Part shown: piece after piece, positions 16,501-23,242 of the stretch | Layout: every line of letters begins with the position of its first letter | How positions within the stretch are numbered: the stretch's first letter is position 1 | From: a virus | Length of the DNA stretch: 26,459 nt | Direction: 5' to 3' (one strand) | Virus record (IMG/VR): IMGVR_UViG_3300050821_002172 | Location: 1 to 26,459 of that record | The notes under the pieces: generated by a model | Seen by the model: only the letters and a program-made list of their open reading frames with translations | What the model was told of the DNA's origin: nothing | Database searches by the model: none | Made by a program: the position numbers and the translations under genes

Positions 16501-16669
16501 TACCAAAAGCTTTATCGGCCTCAGTTGCTTTAACGGTTGCCTGCCCTAACCCCTGCGCAACCGGGCCACTGCCAATCTGGCTTAATTCCTGACGCACGCG
16601 CGTTAGCTGCGCGCTTGCGCCATCATCAAGCGTTATGCGTAGTTTTAGCTCTTCAACTTCGGTTGGCAT
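13592..16669 (-). CDS. Tape measure protein 2 with transglycosylase-like and amidase domains
   Basis: This is a 1025-residue protein. Residues 1-300 form the helical tape-measure part, which aligns without gaps to TMP1 (51 of the first 100 residues identical; shared LGVG, AKVIGPMPVA, AGPEF, QENM). The motif HVGMVGEAGPEAIIPLDQ at 371-388 is a common tape-measure signature. A Gly/Pro-rich linker follows (430-550). Residues ~590-700 look like a lytic transglycosylase or phage tail lysozyme (TAMQESSFNANAPGGGLNQF, likely catalytic Glu606). Residues ~765-910 are an Amidase_2/T7-lysozyme-type domain: IVHHTGG (His773/774), NYVIDKAGRIVQI, NYLGVEVIG and VYGHSEVNPGH (His888), with Asn-Glu where the family usually has Asp-Pro. 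Role: tail length and local wall opening at injection. Confidence 0.92.
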   Translation of the reverse strand: MPTEVEELKLRITLDDGASAQLTRVRQELSQIGSGPVAQGLGQATVKATEADKAFGSLARSFLGVGRSAMDFAKVIGPMPVAIATVGYELIRTIASLKEWSAQAVQLNNAARASGVGIGAFRGISSQLAASGTNAQQAASMMMSLSRAMSEVNRPGSALRESLLNMAGPEFSNAMSDALVKLANMRGAVERTNYIREMGLNVYANKFRETHDEMQARYAQYLLLQQFGMEKLINQKRQLHELDKRTQENMKYEAKIQDEFNEKVEETAEKHQRIVDIFETGMAPAASKVLDIWNKGLDVIIKSGNEAEKFRRENEKAPWSKWMTHGAAMWDAPKSIYDQPWNTQNLISNPFAGMFGGVPKHQAGGIVTQPHVGMVGEAGPEAIIPLDQMDQMSGGQKHTETVEDNTKQLRMLNDQLDQILNPSRVTQISQGMGGAGPGAGGGGDGTGPGGTGRGPGGTSDGPTAPAAPGEPGGPAIDMSSARLGMSPAWDDPNIKSPATAPGTMMRAIRSGGGLTTGGFPGAPRMQWPAQGGGGAGGLGGGVTGGDKLTALPNGHVDPIAYYKAAVEKFRNSPLNGYVPTDGAKYGIVSGTPEEYARAATATAMQESSFNANAPGGGLNQFNEKDLRNYGIKGAVNDPNSQLDALVAQWSKHIPADKVFSEPGAGPGGGWGGAGRYFGSWRHGPRGQAGAHMTWANQIAGQAGAVPTSPTAVAGAHPFVGYGPYGTSTQVAGAAGGGTVTVPGGANIVDESAQLRMGNFGKFGPGGPQGLIVHHTGGNEASAEAVAGVLKGRTEFGAQGLSSNYVIDKAGRIVQIEPEGARGAHILPASKFLPPGDPRHDISNMNYLGVEVIGKEDKDWTPEQRAAIQSLYATLKAKYHWKDDTVYGHSEVNPGHRENEGEVIAKQLRSGALSSQLATATSTPTQVAGPTSAALPTSDTTPASPFDTFPKEDTRATLDRMMGKETQKQTGDTSGTIKIKHSKAKGSTLTHRKPAFKDVPDNRQTQFLPAADGPQITSWRDTVGLN

Positions 16670-16679
16670 TAATTACACT

Positions 16680-19301
16680 CTATGGTGCGATTTGTGCGCC
16701 AGCAGTCTCTTCAGGCTTTTGTCTTGCCTTTGCAGCATCAGGAGGGCGAGACCTAACTTGTGGTTCTATTAATGGCTGCTGAGTTATCTCACGCTCTTGT
16801 GAATGTTCTGCGTTCTCAAATATCTTACCATCAGTTTCAACAGTTGTTCCTTCCGGTGCATTTTCTTGAACAACCTTTATTTGATTTTTACCATTACCGG
16901 ACCCAACCTCATTGCCCAACAACTTATCAAATCCTTGTCTAGCAGATTCACCAACTTTCCCAGCAAATTTTAAACGCTCAAGCTTTTGCGACAACTCCAA
17001 AAAATTCACAGCTTTAGCTGCCGTTGCTGCTCCCGTAACTGCTGACTCAACCCCGCCACTAGGAGTCCATGGAATAAATGGACTCAACACGTCAGCGACT
17101 ACATTACCCGCTTCACGGCCACCAACTGCGCCGCCAGCAATACGACCAATAGTAGTGTGTTCAACAGCAGAAATTGGTGACATCGCATATTTAAAAGTAT
17201 CCCAACCTGCCTTCCCAACATTTATGGCATTGCCGACCAAACCCGCCGACTCGCTAAGTTTAGAAATAGACCCACGCGCCTGACTACGCGCCGCTGACAT
17301 ATCTCTTTCTATATCTGATAATGGATTTGAAAAATACGGTTGCCAAGTATCCATCTGTTCCTTTGTATGAGGAACTTTTATCATAGATCTGCTTAAACCT
17401 GGAACATTGCTTCGCCCTGTAACAGTACCTCCTTCTGCCATAGCAGGCAGACCGCCAATCGTAACTCCACCTTCACGGGTAGAAGTCAAATAAAGCTTGC
17501 CACCATTTTTCTCTGCCTCCTTCAAATACAATTCACGAAAATGCGGCCATTGTTTTTTATCAACACCAATACAACCTGCAGTATAAAGTTGATCTAACTT
17601 ATTAGCATTTTCAGGATGAAGCTCTACACCAGTACGGTCTCTATTTAAAAGTGGATCATGAACAACATTGCCTGTACCTAAAATATCTGAAATTCCAGCA
17701 ATGGCTTGCTTCTTATGACCAGTTGCTCCAATTTCATTTGTAAGTGAATAAACGCCATACGGTAATGATGGCGAACTTGGCATGCCGCTCCCACCACGAA
17801 ACGTTTCACCACCTATACTGACCTGCGCCTCATAGTGTGCAGGGCGGTCTTTTTGGTCAGCGAATGCACCAAGCTTTGGTGACCCATCCGGGTTAAGCGG
17901 GATAACTGTTTGTGTGCCTTGATCACCACCAAGTGTAGTAATTGTTGGTTTAGTAACAACAGTAGAACCTTGCTCACCAACAATCGCCTCCGGACCTTTT
18001 TCACCAACCAAAGCTTTAGTCGGTCCTTTAATAACACCACCCTTCGCATATTTCTTAGGCACCAATGGCGTTGTCTTAGGATCTACAAGCAACTTTTGAA
18101 CGTTGCCACTGAGGCGTTGTAACTCCTTGGTATTTTCTTCAGTTGTCTGAGCAGGCTTGCTACCACCACCAAAAATGCCACTAAGACCGCCTTCCATAAC
18201 TCTCTCAGTAAGACCCTTGGTGCCTGTAGCTTTATTACCCATGAAAAAATCATGATAGGCAGCAGCAGCCCCAGCCCCTACTGTAGTAGCTCCGGTTGCC
18301 GTAGCCGCTTTGCCAAACGGACTACCCTGATTAACCCCACCAAAAATCCAAGTTATTTGACTTGTCCTAACCAATTCCTCTTGTTTTTCTAACCACTCAA
18401 CTAAAGGCCCAGCAACAAAATCCGTCTGCTTAAGCAGCCACGTTCCAGCGACAGCTAACTGAGTCTTAGTAATGTCAGCGATACGCCCACGTTTATAAGC
18501 TTCATCAGCTTGAGCGTCAGTAAGCTCTTCAAATTTTTTCGCTTCCCAAGCCATATTTTCTTGACTAAGCTTATCCTGCCGCAAAGCAAAATCACGCAAT
18601 CCATTTAATTCTTCAGAGTCAAAAATCATCAACACTTGGTCACGCTTATATGCGGCCAACATTTGGTCTCCAGACCGCGCCATCTCATTACGAAATGCAT
18701 TATTTGAAATCGTATAAACATACTTCAAACGTTCACTAGCAGTTGTCAACCCTCTAAGATGCTCAATCGCATTAAACATATTGCCCGCAAACTCAGGCCC
18801 AGCAATTTGCAATAACTGCTCACGCCGTTGACTGCCAACCATCATCACTTCAGTATAAGCACGGCTAAACTTGGCAAGTAGGTTACCCGCACCTTCTGCG
18901 GAAAGGCCCACAGTTTTTAAACTAGAAACAATTTCTTTAAATTCACCAAAATTAATCCCGGCCATACGCGCTGCATTGGCCGTAGCCTGCATTTGCTCAC
19001 CCCAAGACTTTGCCGCTTCACTAGTGCGTATTGTTTGGTAAGCAAGCACACCGAGTGCCACTGGCATTGGGCCAATGACCTTGGCAAGCTCCATACTGGC
19101 TTTGCCAACACCAAGCGCGGACCGTGTCAAACTACCAAGGGCACGGTCAAACTCACTTATGCGCCCGGTGATTTGACTAAGGTCACTACCACTACCGCTG
19201 CCCCCGAGCCCACTAAGAGTTTGCTTAATTTGCTGTAGCTGCGCGGTGGCTTGATCATCAAGCGTTACGCGTAACTCTAACTCTTGTTGCTCAGTCGCCA
19301 T
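16680..19301 (-). CDS. Tape measure protein 1 with L,D-transpeptidase-like domain
   Basis: This 873-residue protein starts right after the chaperone frame, the normal tape-measure position, and overlaps the frameshift product by 11 bases. Residues 1-300 are helical and homologous to TMP2. KGGVIKGPTKALVGEKGPEAIV at 420-441 is the tape-measure signature. Residues ~490-617 form a compact domain with LPYGVYSL, TGVELHPENANKLDQLYTAGCIGV and GGKLYLT; His562 and Cys577 occupy the His/GCI positions of YkuD-type L,D-transpeptidases and similar small phage domains. The enzyme class is inferred from this motif only. Residues ~690-770 are Gly/Ala-rich and hydrophobic (IAGGAVGGREAGNVVADVL) and may insert into membrane. 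The last 70 residues are hydrophilic. It ends 10 bases before TMP2. Confidence 0.9.
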   Translation of the reverse strand: MATEQQELELRVTLDDQATAQLQQIKQTLSGLGGSGSGSDLSQITGRISEFDRALGSLTRSALGVGKASMELAKVIGPMPVALGVLAYQTIRTSEAAKSWGEQMQATANAARMAGINFGEFKEIVSSLKTVGLSAEGAGNLLAKFSRAYTEVMMVGSQRREQLLQIAGPEFAGNMFNAIEHLRGLTTASERLKYVYTISNNAFRNEMARSGDQMLAAYKRDQVLMIFDSEELNGLRDFALRQDKLSQENMAWEAKKFEELTDAQADEAYKRGRIADITKTQLAVAGTWLLKQTDFVAGPLVEWLEKQEELVRTSQITWIFGGVNQGSPFGKAATATGATTVGAGAAAAYHDFFMGNKATGTKGLTERVMEGGLSGIFGGGSKPAQTTEENTKELQRLSGNVQKLLVDPKTTPLVPKKYAKGGVIKGPTKALVGEKGPEAIVGEQGSTVVTKPTITTLGGDQGTQTVIPLNPDGSPKLGAFADQKDRPAHYEAQVSIGGETFRGGSGMPSSPSLPYGVYSLTNEIGATGHKKQAIAGISDILGTGNVVHDPLLNRDRTGVELHPENANKLDQLYTAGCIGVDKKQWPHFRELYLKEAEKNGGKLYLTSTREGGVTIGGLPAMAEGGTVTGRSNVPGLSRSMIKVPHTKEQMDTWQPYFSNPLSDIERDMSAARSQARGSISKLSESAGLVGNAINVGKAGWDTFKYAMSPISAVEHTTIGRIAGGAVGGREAGNVVADVLSPFIPWTPSGGVESAVTGAATAAKAVNFLELSQKLERLKFAGKVGESARQGFDKLLGNEVGSGNGKNQIKVVQENAPEGTTVETDGKIFENAEHSQEREITQQPLIEPQVRSRPPDAAKARQKPEETAGAQIAP

Positions 19302-19913
19302 CTTCCGTACTGGCTTCCCGTTGCATCATGCTGGCAAGCTGCAAAGTGCGCCGCATATGCAGCGTTACTTCGCCAACGGTCATCGCTAAAAACACATCAG
19401 GAGCTTGGTGATAAAACCGGGCTAGCCGGTAACAGTCCAAGATCAAGGTGTCGTCGTAGCCGACAACCACGCTCGGGGATCGGGGGCGAAAAAATGGCGG
19501 AGCCTATAGGCGCAGGAGTTCCAGTCACGTGGATCCAACATTTCCAAGTATGGCGGCAATACACCACTAAGTGCAGCCATAATGTAATGCATCTTACGCT
19601 CTTCGATAATGACTTCACCTTCTTGGTTCACCCGACATGGATTACCATAGCGATTGATATCACCACCACGCGGTTCACGGAAACTAAGCTCAGTGTACGT
19701 AGGGCCACCAGGGATCACCAACGGCTTGTACAGCAGCCTTACAACCACTGGCCAAGTGTCCTGTGCAATCTCAATAGCAGGCGCGGCTGCGACTGCATCA
19801 AGTTCAACAGGACTTGGCTCAAGCTCCGGCGGCGGCATACCTGCCGGAACCTGCTGGGCTTTAGGGTCAACGAACCCTTCTTTAAACCCCGCTTGATTGG
19901 GTCGCTCGTTCAT
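19291..19913 (-). CDS. Tail assembly chaperone, -1 frameshift product (E+E' / gp41-42 type)
   Basis: This is the predicted long form, 207 residues: 142 zero-frame residues up to the slip site at 19494-19488, then 65 residues in the -1 frame ending at TGA 19291-19293. The -1 segment is open across the whole interval and reads as real protein: VVVGYDDTLILDCYRLARFY, then MTVGEVTLHMRRTLQLASMM. The 'MT.GE' motif is typical of the second chaperone part in P2 (E') and Mu. In these phages the short form and the long form are made at a fixed ratio and fold the tape measure for tail assembly. Place (between tube and tape measure) and slip site agree. The end overlaps the TMP1 start by 11 bases. Confidence 0.88.
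19443..19913 (-). CDS. Tail assembly chaperone, short form (Mu gp41-like)
   Basis: This is the 156-residue zero-frame product. Residues ~1-45 are a flexible Pro/Glu-rich start. The domain at ~50-142 reads WPVVVRLLYKPLVIPGG, TELSFREPRGGDI, then a helical MHYIMAALSGVLPPYLEMLDPRDWNSCAYRLRHFF, which fits Phage_TAC_7/gp41-type chaperones. After the slip site the zero frame adds only 14 residues. The ribosome site is near-ideal (AAGGAGG, then 5 bases, then ATG), consistent with high expression. Tube gene stop lies 9 bases upstream. The short form is expected to be made in excess over the frameshift form. Confidence 0.9.
   Translation of the reverse strand: MNERPNQAGFKEGFVDPKAQQVPAGMPPPELEPSPVELDAVAAAPAIEIAQDTWPVVVRLLYKPLVIPGGPTYTELSFREPRGGDINRYGNPCRVNQEGEVIIEERKMHYIMAALSGVLPPYLEMLDPRDWNSCAYRLRHFFAPDPRAWLSATTTP
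19488..19494 (-). promoter_or_regulatory. Programmed -1 ribosomal frameshift site TTTTTTC
   Basis: On the minus strand the zero-frame codons are CAT TTT TTC, giving the heptamer T TTT TTC, which allows both tRNAs to re-pair one base back. The site sits at codons 141-142 of the chaperone and joins it to a -1 frame that stays open to 19291. Downstream there is only a modest candidate stem (GTCG GCTA CGAC, about 25 bases later). I did not find an obvious pseudoknot. Confidence 0.87.
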
Positions 19914-19922
19914 GTAACCTCC

Positions 19923-20303
19923 TTAGAAACCAACCCCACCAGTCTGAATTTCCTGGCAGGTTAAGCCCTCCCAACGCACGCGCACTTGACCGTCACGTGT
20001 ATTGGCTTCAAAGCCGCCCTTACAGGTGGCACCGGTCAACGTGTAGGTCGTATAGTTCGCAAGCTGCGCCACTACCGTGGAGTCAGTTTGCGTAATCAAC
20101 GCTTCCAGGGACAATCCTGGCACCGTTGAAATATCTCCCTCGATGTAGGGGACGCGCGGCAATTCTTGATATCCATGGACGCCATCTTGTCCGGCAATCA
20201 TAGTCCTTTCCACCGGACTTGGACTTACGGTAAAGTTGCCACGCAGTGCGTATTGATTGCCATCAACACTCAAGAATGCCGTTCCGGCTATTCTCTGTGC
20301 CAT
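19923..20303 (-). CDS. Tail tube protein (Mu gpM family)
   Basis: This 126-residue protein is the usual length for Mu-type tube subunits. The pattern AGTAFLSVDGNQYALRGNFTV at the N-terminus, GYQELPRVPYIEGDIS in the middle and TLTGATCKGGFEANTRDGQVRVRWEG towards the end is characteristic of the family. Subunits stack as hexameric rings to form the inner DNA-conducting tube. It directly follows the sheath gene, as in Mu and P2. Its ribosome site is strong (AAAGGAG, then GCGACT, then ATG). A GC-rich hairpin lies about 30 bases upstream, between sheath stop and tube start. No anomaly in the protein. Confidence 0.95.
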   Translation of the reverse strand: MAQRIAGTAFLSVDGNQYALRGNFTVSPSPVERTMIAGQDGVHGYQELPRVPYIEGDISTVPGLSLEALITQTDSTVVAQLANYTTYTLTGATCKGGFEANTRDGQVRVRWEGLTCQEIQTGGVGF

Positions 20304-20333
20304 AGTCGCTCTCCTTTATTTTTTAATGAGGAA

Positions 20334-20354
20334 GGGGCGGCACTAGGCCACCCC
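20334..20354 (-). terminator. GC-rich hairpin between sheath and tube genes (possible attenuator)
   Basis: On the transcript strand GGGGTGGC, loop CTAGT, GCCGCCCC gives eight pairs with one U-G wobble. It lies 19 bases after the sheath TAA. The bases that follow (TTCCTCATTAAAAAAT) are only mildly T-rich, so full rho-independent termination is doubtful. Partial termination, or an mRNA end-protecting stem, is more likely. A second small stem (GGCTT AAC AAGCC) overlaps the sheath stop itself. Confidence 0.5.
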
Positions 20355-20373
20355 CATAGAAACAAGTGGCTTG

Positions 20374-22191
20374 TTAAGCCGCCTGAGAAGCCGCGTTGAA
20401 CGGTCCAGTGGTTGGGCCAATAATTTCTGCGTCGATGCCCCTATTGTACTGTAATCTGAACTGCGCGAGCACCGCGAAAATTCGTAACTGATTGATCAAA
20501 TCAGGTGGGTAAAGGACGTTGAGCCGATTCGGATTATCCGGGTCACGCTCCACCAGCAAGTGCGCCTTAAACGCCTGCAGGTTTTCCACCAAGCCGTCAT
20601 ACATGTCCTGTATGTACTGATTGATCAATTCAGCCTTGACAAGAATAGGTGTCACTATCGCCTGTCCAGGGCCAAATTTCGTTCCATCGTCGGCGAGTTT
20701 ATGCCTCGGGAATTTCGACTCAATGGCGTGCTTCTGATTACGCAAAAGCTTGGCCAAAGTAGCAAGCGTCGTCACGAGTTCATATGCGTCGTCAGAATCT
20801 CCATAAAGATTCAGTTGATAGGTTGTTTGCTCCCGTAGAATCATAGGCTGGTTGTCACTACCGGCACGCTGGATGGCAATGCCAGTGCTAGCCAAGCTGT
20901 TCAATTCCACAAAGTCAAACCGCTCATGCTTGGGCGCCATCTTGATCTGGTTAAGGCTGAGCGACTGCAGCGGACGAGCAGGATCGTTGATGAGAGCTCG
21001 CTGAGCTTTCGCACAGTAGGCGGCAGCCCATTCAAAGTTCGGCGACGGGCTTTGCATTTCAAAGCCCATAACGCTGACCAAACCACTGTTCATGGTTTCA
21101 CCAAACAGCAGCAAGTCCGCGTAAGTACCACGCTTGGCCGTGAACACATGGCCAAACAATTCGCGTTGCCAACCCCATCTTCCCGTGTCAGTAAATCCAT
21201 ATTCCAGGTCGAGGTTGAACAAGCTTTCGCTATCCGTATATGGGCAACAAGCGTATTCATACGGCTCTTCGCCCATGTTTATAATGGCATTGTCAAGCTG
21301 CGGTGTGCCCGTGCCACCAGTAAGGAAGCTAGTCGGAGGCATCATAATGCCAAGCCCTACGGGAGTTTGCTCACCACCACGGCTACCGTAGTAATTCATT
21401 GACACTTGAATTTCATTACCACCGACACCCTTCCAAAGCGTAGTAAGAGTAATTACACCTGCAGCCGCGCTAGCACTAACTGCGATACCAACAGTGTCAT
21501 TTATTTCTGCCTCAATCGCAGCAGCGATGTCAGTAACAGTATCAGTGGGAGAAATGTTTATCGGCACATACTCGCCACCGACGTACAAATGGATGGTCCC
21601 AGCCGCAGTGGGCGGCGCCGTAACTGTAATGGTTCCATGCGCTGCAACCGCACCTGTCGGTTGCTTAAGACCTACGCCCCAGACTTCATTCGCAAAATTG
21701 TTGGCATAGAACGCCTTGAACATTCTGGAGAGTTCAGACCCCTGTCCAAAATTCTGGTCAGCCTGCATCTGGCTGCCAATCGGGATCGGCACATCCGGCG
21801 CGGCAACACCACCACCGGGCGTATTGACCCACGTCAAGGTAAACGTAGCATTGATGCCATTGCCGCTGGTCCCGATTTGCGGCTGCGGACCAGTAGGCGG
21901 CGTCACCGCACTACCGCCATCAATAATATCCACGGTGGCCACACCGCCAGTCGCGACAGTCTTGACCTTCAATGTGACATTATTGTCCAAGTTGATAATG
22001 TCATCAACAATGTAGCCCGTACCCGGTGTGGCAGCCACCGCAGTGCCAACTGTGTTGATAGGATCAAACATCGTACCAAACAAAATGGCACGCAAATTTA
22101 TTGACGGAAGTCCTGCCTGAGAAGGGTCCACTTCGACCCAGTAAAGAGGGACTTTGATATTCGCGGGGATTTGGGCAAATGAAATCGGCAT
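20374..22191 (-). CDS. Tail sheath protein (Mu gpL-like) with inserted beta domain
   Basis: This is a 605-residue protein, about 110 longer than Mu gpL. It starts with the conserved sheath head (PANIKVPLYWVEVDPSQAG, NLRAILFGTMFD). Sheath sequence resumes at ~128 with APDVPIPIGSQMQADQNFGQGSELSRMFKAFYANN, WGVGLKQP and ITVTAPPTAAGTIHLYVGGEYV. The rest is typical (ALINDPARPLQSLSLNQIKMAP, TTYQLNLYGDSDDAYELVTT and the end LRIFAVLAQFRLQYNRG). Residues ~48-122 are an extra domain with GTGYIVDDIINLDNN, VKTVATGGVATVDIIDGGS and GTSGNGINATFTLTW, a beta-repeat I know from phage fibres. It falls in a surface-loop position, so it probably decorates the outer sheath. GGAG lies 8 bases before the ATG. Confidence 0.93.
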   Translation of the reverse strand: MPISFAQIPANIKVPLYWVEVDPSQAGLPSINLRAILFGTMFDPINTVGTAVAATPGTGYIVDDIINLDNNVTLKVKTVATGGVATVDIIDGGSAVTPPTGPQPQIGTSGNGINATFTLTWVNTPGGGVAAPDVPIPIGSQMQADQNFGQGSELSRMFKAFYANNFANEVWGVGLKQPTGAVAAHGTITVTAPPTAAGTIHLYVGGEYVPINISPTDTVTDIAAAIEAEINDTVGIAVSASAAAGVITLTTLWKGVGGNEIQVSMNYYGSRGGEQTPVGLGIMMPPTSFLTGGTGTPQLDNAIINMGEEPYEYACCPYTDSESLFNLDLEYGFTDTGRWGWQRELFGHVFTAKRGTYADLLLFGETMNSGLVSVMGFEMQSPSPNFEWAAAYCAKAQRALINDPARPLQSLSLNQIKMAPKHERFDFVELNSLASTGIAIQRAGSDNQPMILREQTTYQLNLYGDSDDAYELVTTLATLAKLLRNQKHAIESKFPRHKLADDGTKFGPGQAIVTPILVKAELINQYIQDMYDGLVENLQAFKAHLLVERDPDNPNRLNVLYPPDLINQLRIFAVLAQFRLQYNRGIDAEIIGPTTGPFNAASQAA

Positions 22192-22212
22192 TGGATAACT
22201 CCATCATTGTTT

Positions 22213-22233
22213 GCCGAGAAACCACGTCTCGGC
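22213..22233 (-). other. Perfect 7-bp hairpin in the sheath leader
   Basis: The transcript strand reads GCCGAGA, loop CGTGGTT, TCTCGGC, ending 21 bases before the sheath ATG and just ahead of its GGAG. There is no T run. A stem directly 5' of a highly expressed structural gene could protect a processed transcript end or mark an RNase cut. Together with the 20334-20354 stem it brackets the sheath message. Confidence 0.55.
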
Positions 22234-22260
22234 GAGGCGGGGGTTGCAGATTGTCCCAAA

Positions 22261-22584
22261 CTACAGGGACGGGCGCTCTTTAGGAGCCTGAGGCTTCTCA
22301 GATTTCTCAGGCTTCTTCTCTTCGATTTTTACGCTGCCATCCCGCAAGCGTCGCTGAGTAAACCTGTCGTTTGGCCACTCAGTACTGCCCTCAGCACGCA
22401 GCCGCATTCCATTGGGATGCTTCAGCACCGCGCGATATTTTTCATTTGCAGGCACCACACGCACGCTGCCATGCCCAGCATGTGCCGCTTTCAAAATGCC
22501 AAGTCGGCGTGCACGCTTATTAACACTGGGATTTGCTCCGGGCTGTTCACGGCCCTTCGGTATTGTAGTCTTTACATCAACCAT
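22261..22584 (-). CDS. DUF2635 protein (Mu gp38-like)
   Basis: This 107-residue protein lies directly ahead of the sheath gene, as gp38 does in Mu. Residues ~41-88 carry the DUF2635 pattern: VRVVPANEKYRAVLKHP, MRLRAEGSTEWPNDRFTQRRLRDGSV. The usual family is only about 50-60 residues. Here it has a ~40-residue basic N-terminal extension (KGREQPGANPSVNKRARRLGILK) and a Lys/Glu/Pro-rich tail (EEKKPEKSEKPQAPKERP). The role in Mu-like phages is not established; a small tail or neck component is likely. AGGAG lies 7 bases before the start, overlapping the end of the terminator gene. Both charged extensions may be disordered or bind nucleic acid, but that is conjecture. Confidence 0.82.
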   Translation of the reverse strand: MVDVKTTIPKGREQPGANPSVNKRARRLGILKAAHAGHGSVRVVPANEKYRAVLKHPNGMRLRAEGSTEWPNDRFTQRRLRDGSVKIEEKKPEKSEKPQAPKERPSL

Positions 22585-22585
22585 C

Positions 22586-23242
22586 TCATTTCTCCTCTAA
22601 CGGATTTACTTCTACGGGTGGCTCTAACGTATATTTTCGCGTAATTGGTGGAGTACCATCTGATAACGGCGGAGACCCTACAGTCATGTCAATCTCCAAC
22701 AAGTCATCAGTGATAACTGGCGGCCAATTCGTACGGAACGTGCAACTGATCTCGTAACGCAACTCTGCGACAGGCGTTTGCTGGTTAAGCGCATTAGTGC
22801 CGTACACATGCCTGCGCGTACCGCGCACTAACCCTTCAATGCGAGTATTGTCAGGGTTGGTACTGAACCACACATTCATAATATGTGCATCAGTCCATAG
22901 CCTGTTCATAATGCGCCACCAAGCTGCATCTACGGTGGCATCGGCAGTGTCCGGGTCGTTGTTGGCTATCAGTACCGAAAACCCAATGCGCAACGTGTGT
23001 ATAAAACGCGGCTCACCGGCGTCAGCGTCACCATCCGGCACCATATTTTCATCAACAATGTAAACACCAAGAAAAGGTAAATGCTCTATGTGCACCACAT
23101 TGATCGGTGCTTTGCGACAATGGTAACCAGCAAAAAACGGATCACTCTTTAATGCATCATAAAATACATTGCGCAGCACCCAGCCATAGCTCTGCGTGGC
23201 TGTAATGCCGCCCGGCGGTACACCAATCGTCTTGTCAAGCAT
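22586..23242 (-). CDS. Putative tail terminator / completion protein
   Basis: This 218-residue protein is placed between the head-closure gene and the DUF2635/sheath genes, where Mu gp37 and other tail terminators lie. It has one alpha/beta core: a helical start (QSYGWVLRNVFYDALKSDPFFAGYH), a central strand LPFLGVYIVDENMVPDGDADAGEPRF, then IHTLRIGFSVLIANND followed by a helix DAAWWRIMNRLWTDA, and a strand LRYEISCTFRTNWPP. The pattern 'strand, D-rich loop, R-G-FSV-I' fits tail-terminator folds. I do not recognise a named family with certainty. GGAAGG lies 4 bases ahead of the start; the gene abuts both neighbours. Role: caps the tail shaft and joins it to the neck. Confidence 0.72.
   Translation of the reverse strand: MLDKTIGVPPGGITATQSYGWVLRNVFYDALKSDPFFAGYHCRKAPINVVHIEHLPFLGVYIVDENMVPDGDADAGEPRFIHTLRIGFSVLIANNDPDTADATVDAAWWRIMNRLWTDAHIMNVWFSTNPDNTRIEGLVRGTRRHVYGTNALNQQTPVAELRYEISCTFRTNWPPVITDDLLEIDMTVGSPPLSDGTPPITRKYTLEPPVEVNPLEEK

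Larger units (their letters stand above)
13592..19301 (-). repeat. Tandem paralogous tape measure genes
   Basis: TMP1 (19301-16680) and TMP2 (16669-13592) are direct tandem copies at protein level. Landmarks fall at the same residue numbers in both: AKVIGPMPVA at 73-82, AGPEF at 167-171, QENM at 247-250. Similarity ends near residue 290; the C-terminal enzyme domains are unrelated. Confidence 0.85.

Noticed and set aside
22213-22233. Intrinsic terminator before the sheath gene
   Set aside because: The stem is followed by AAACAATGATGGAG with no T run, and it sits directly in the sheath leader, so termination is unlikely.
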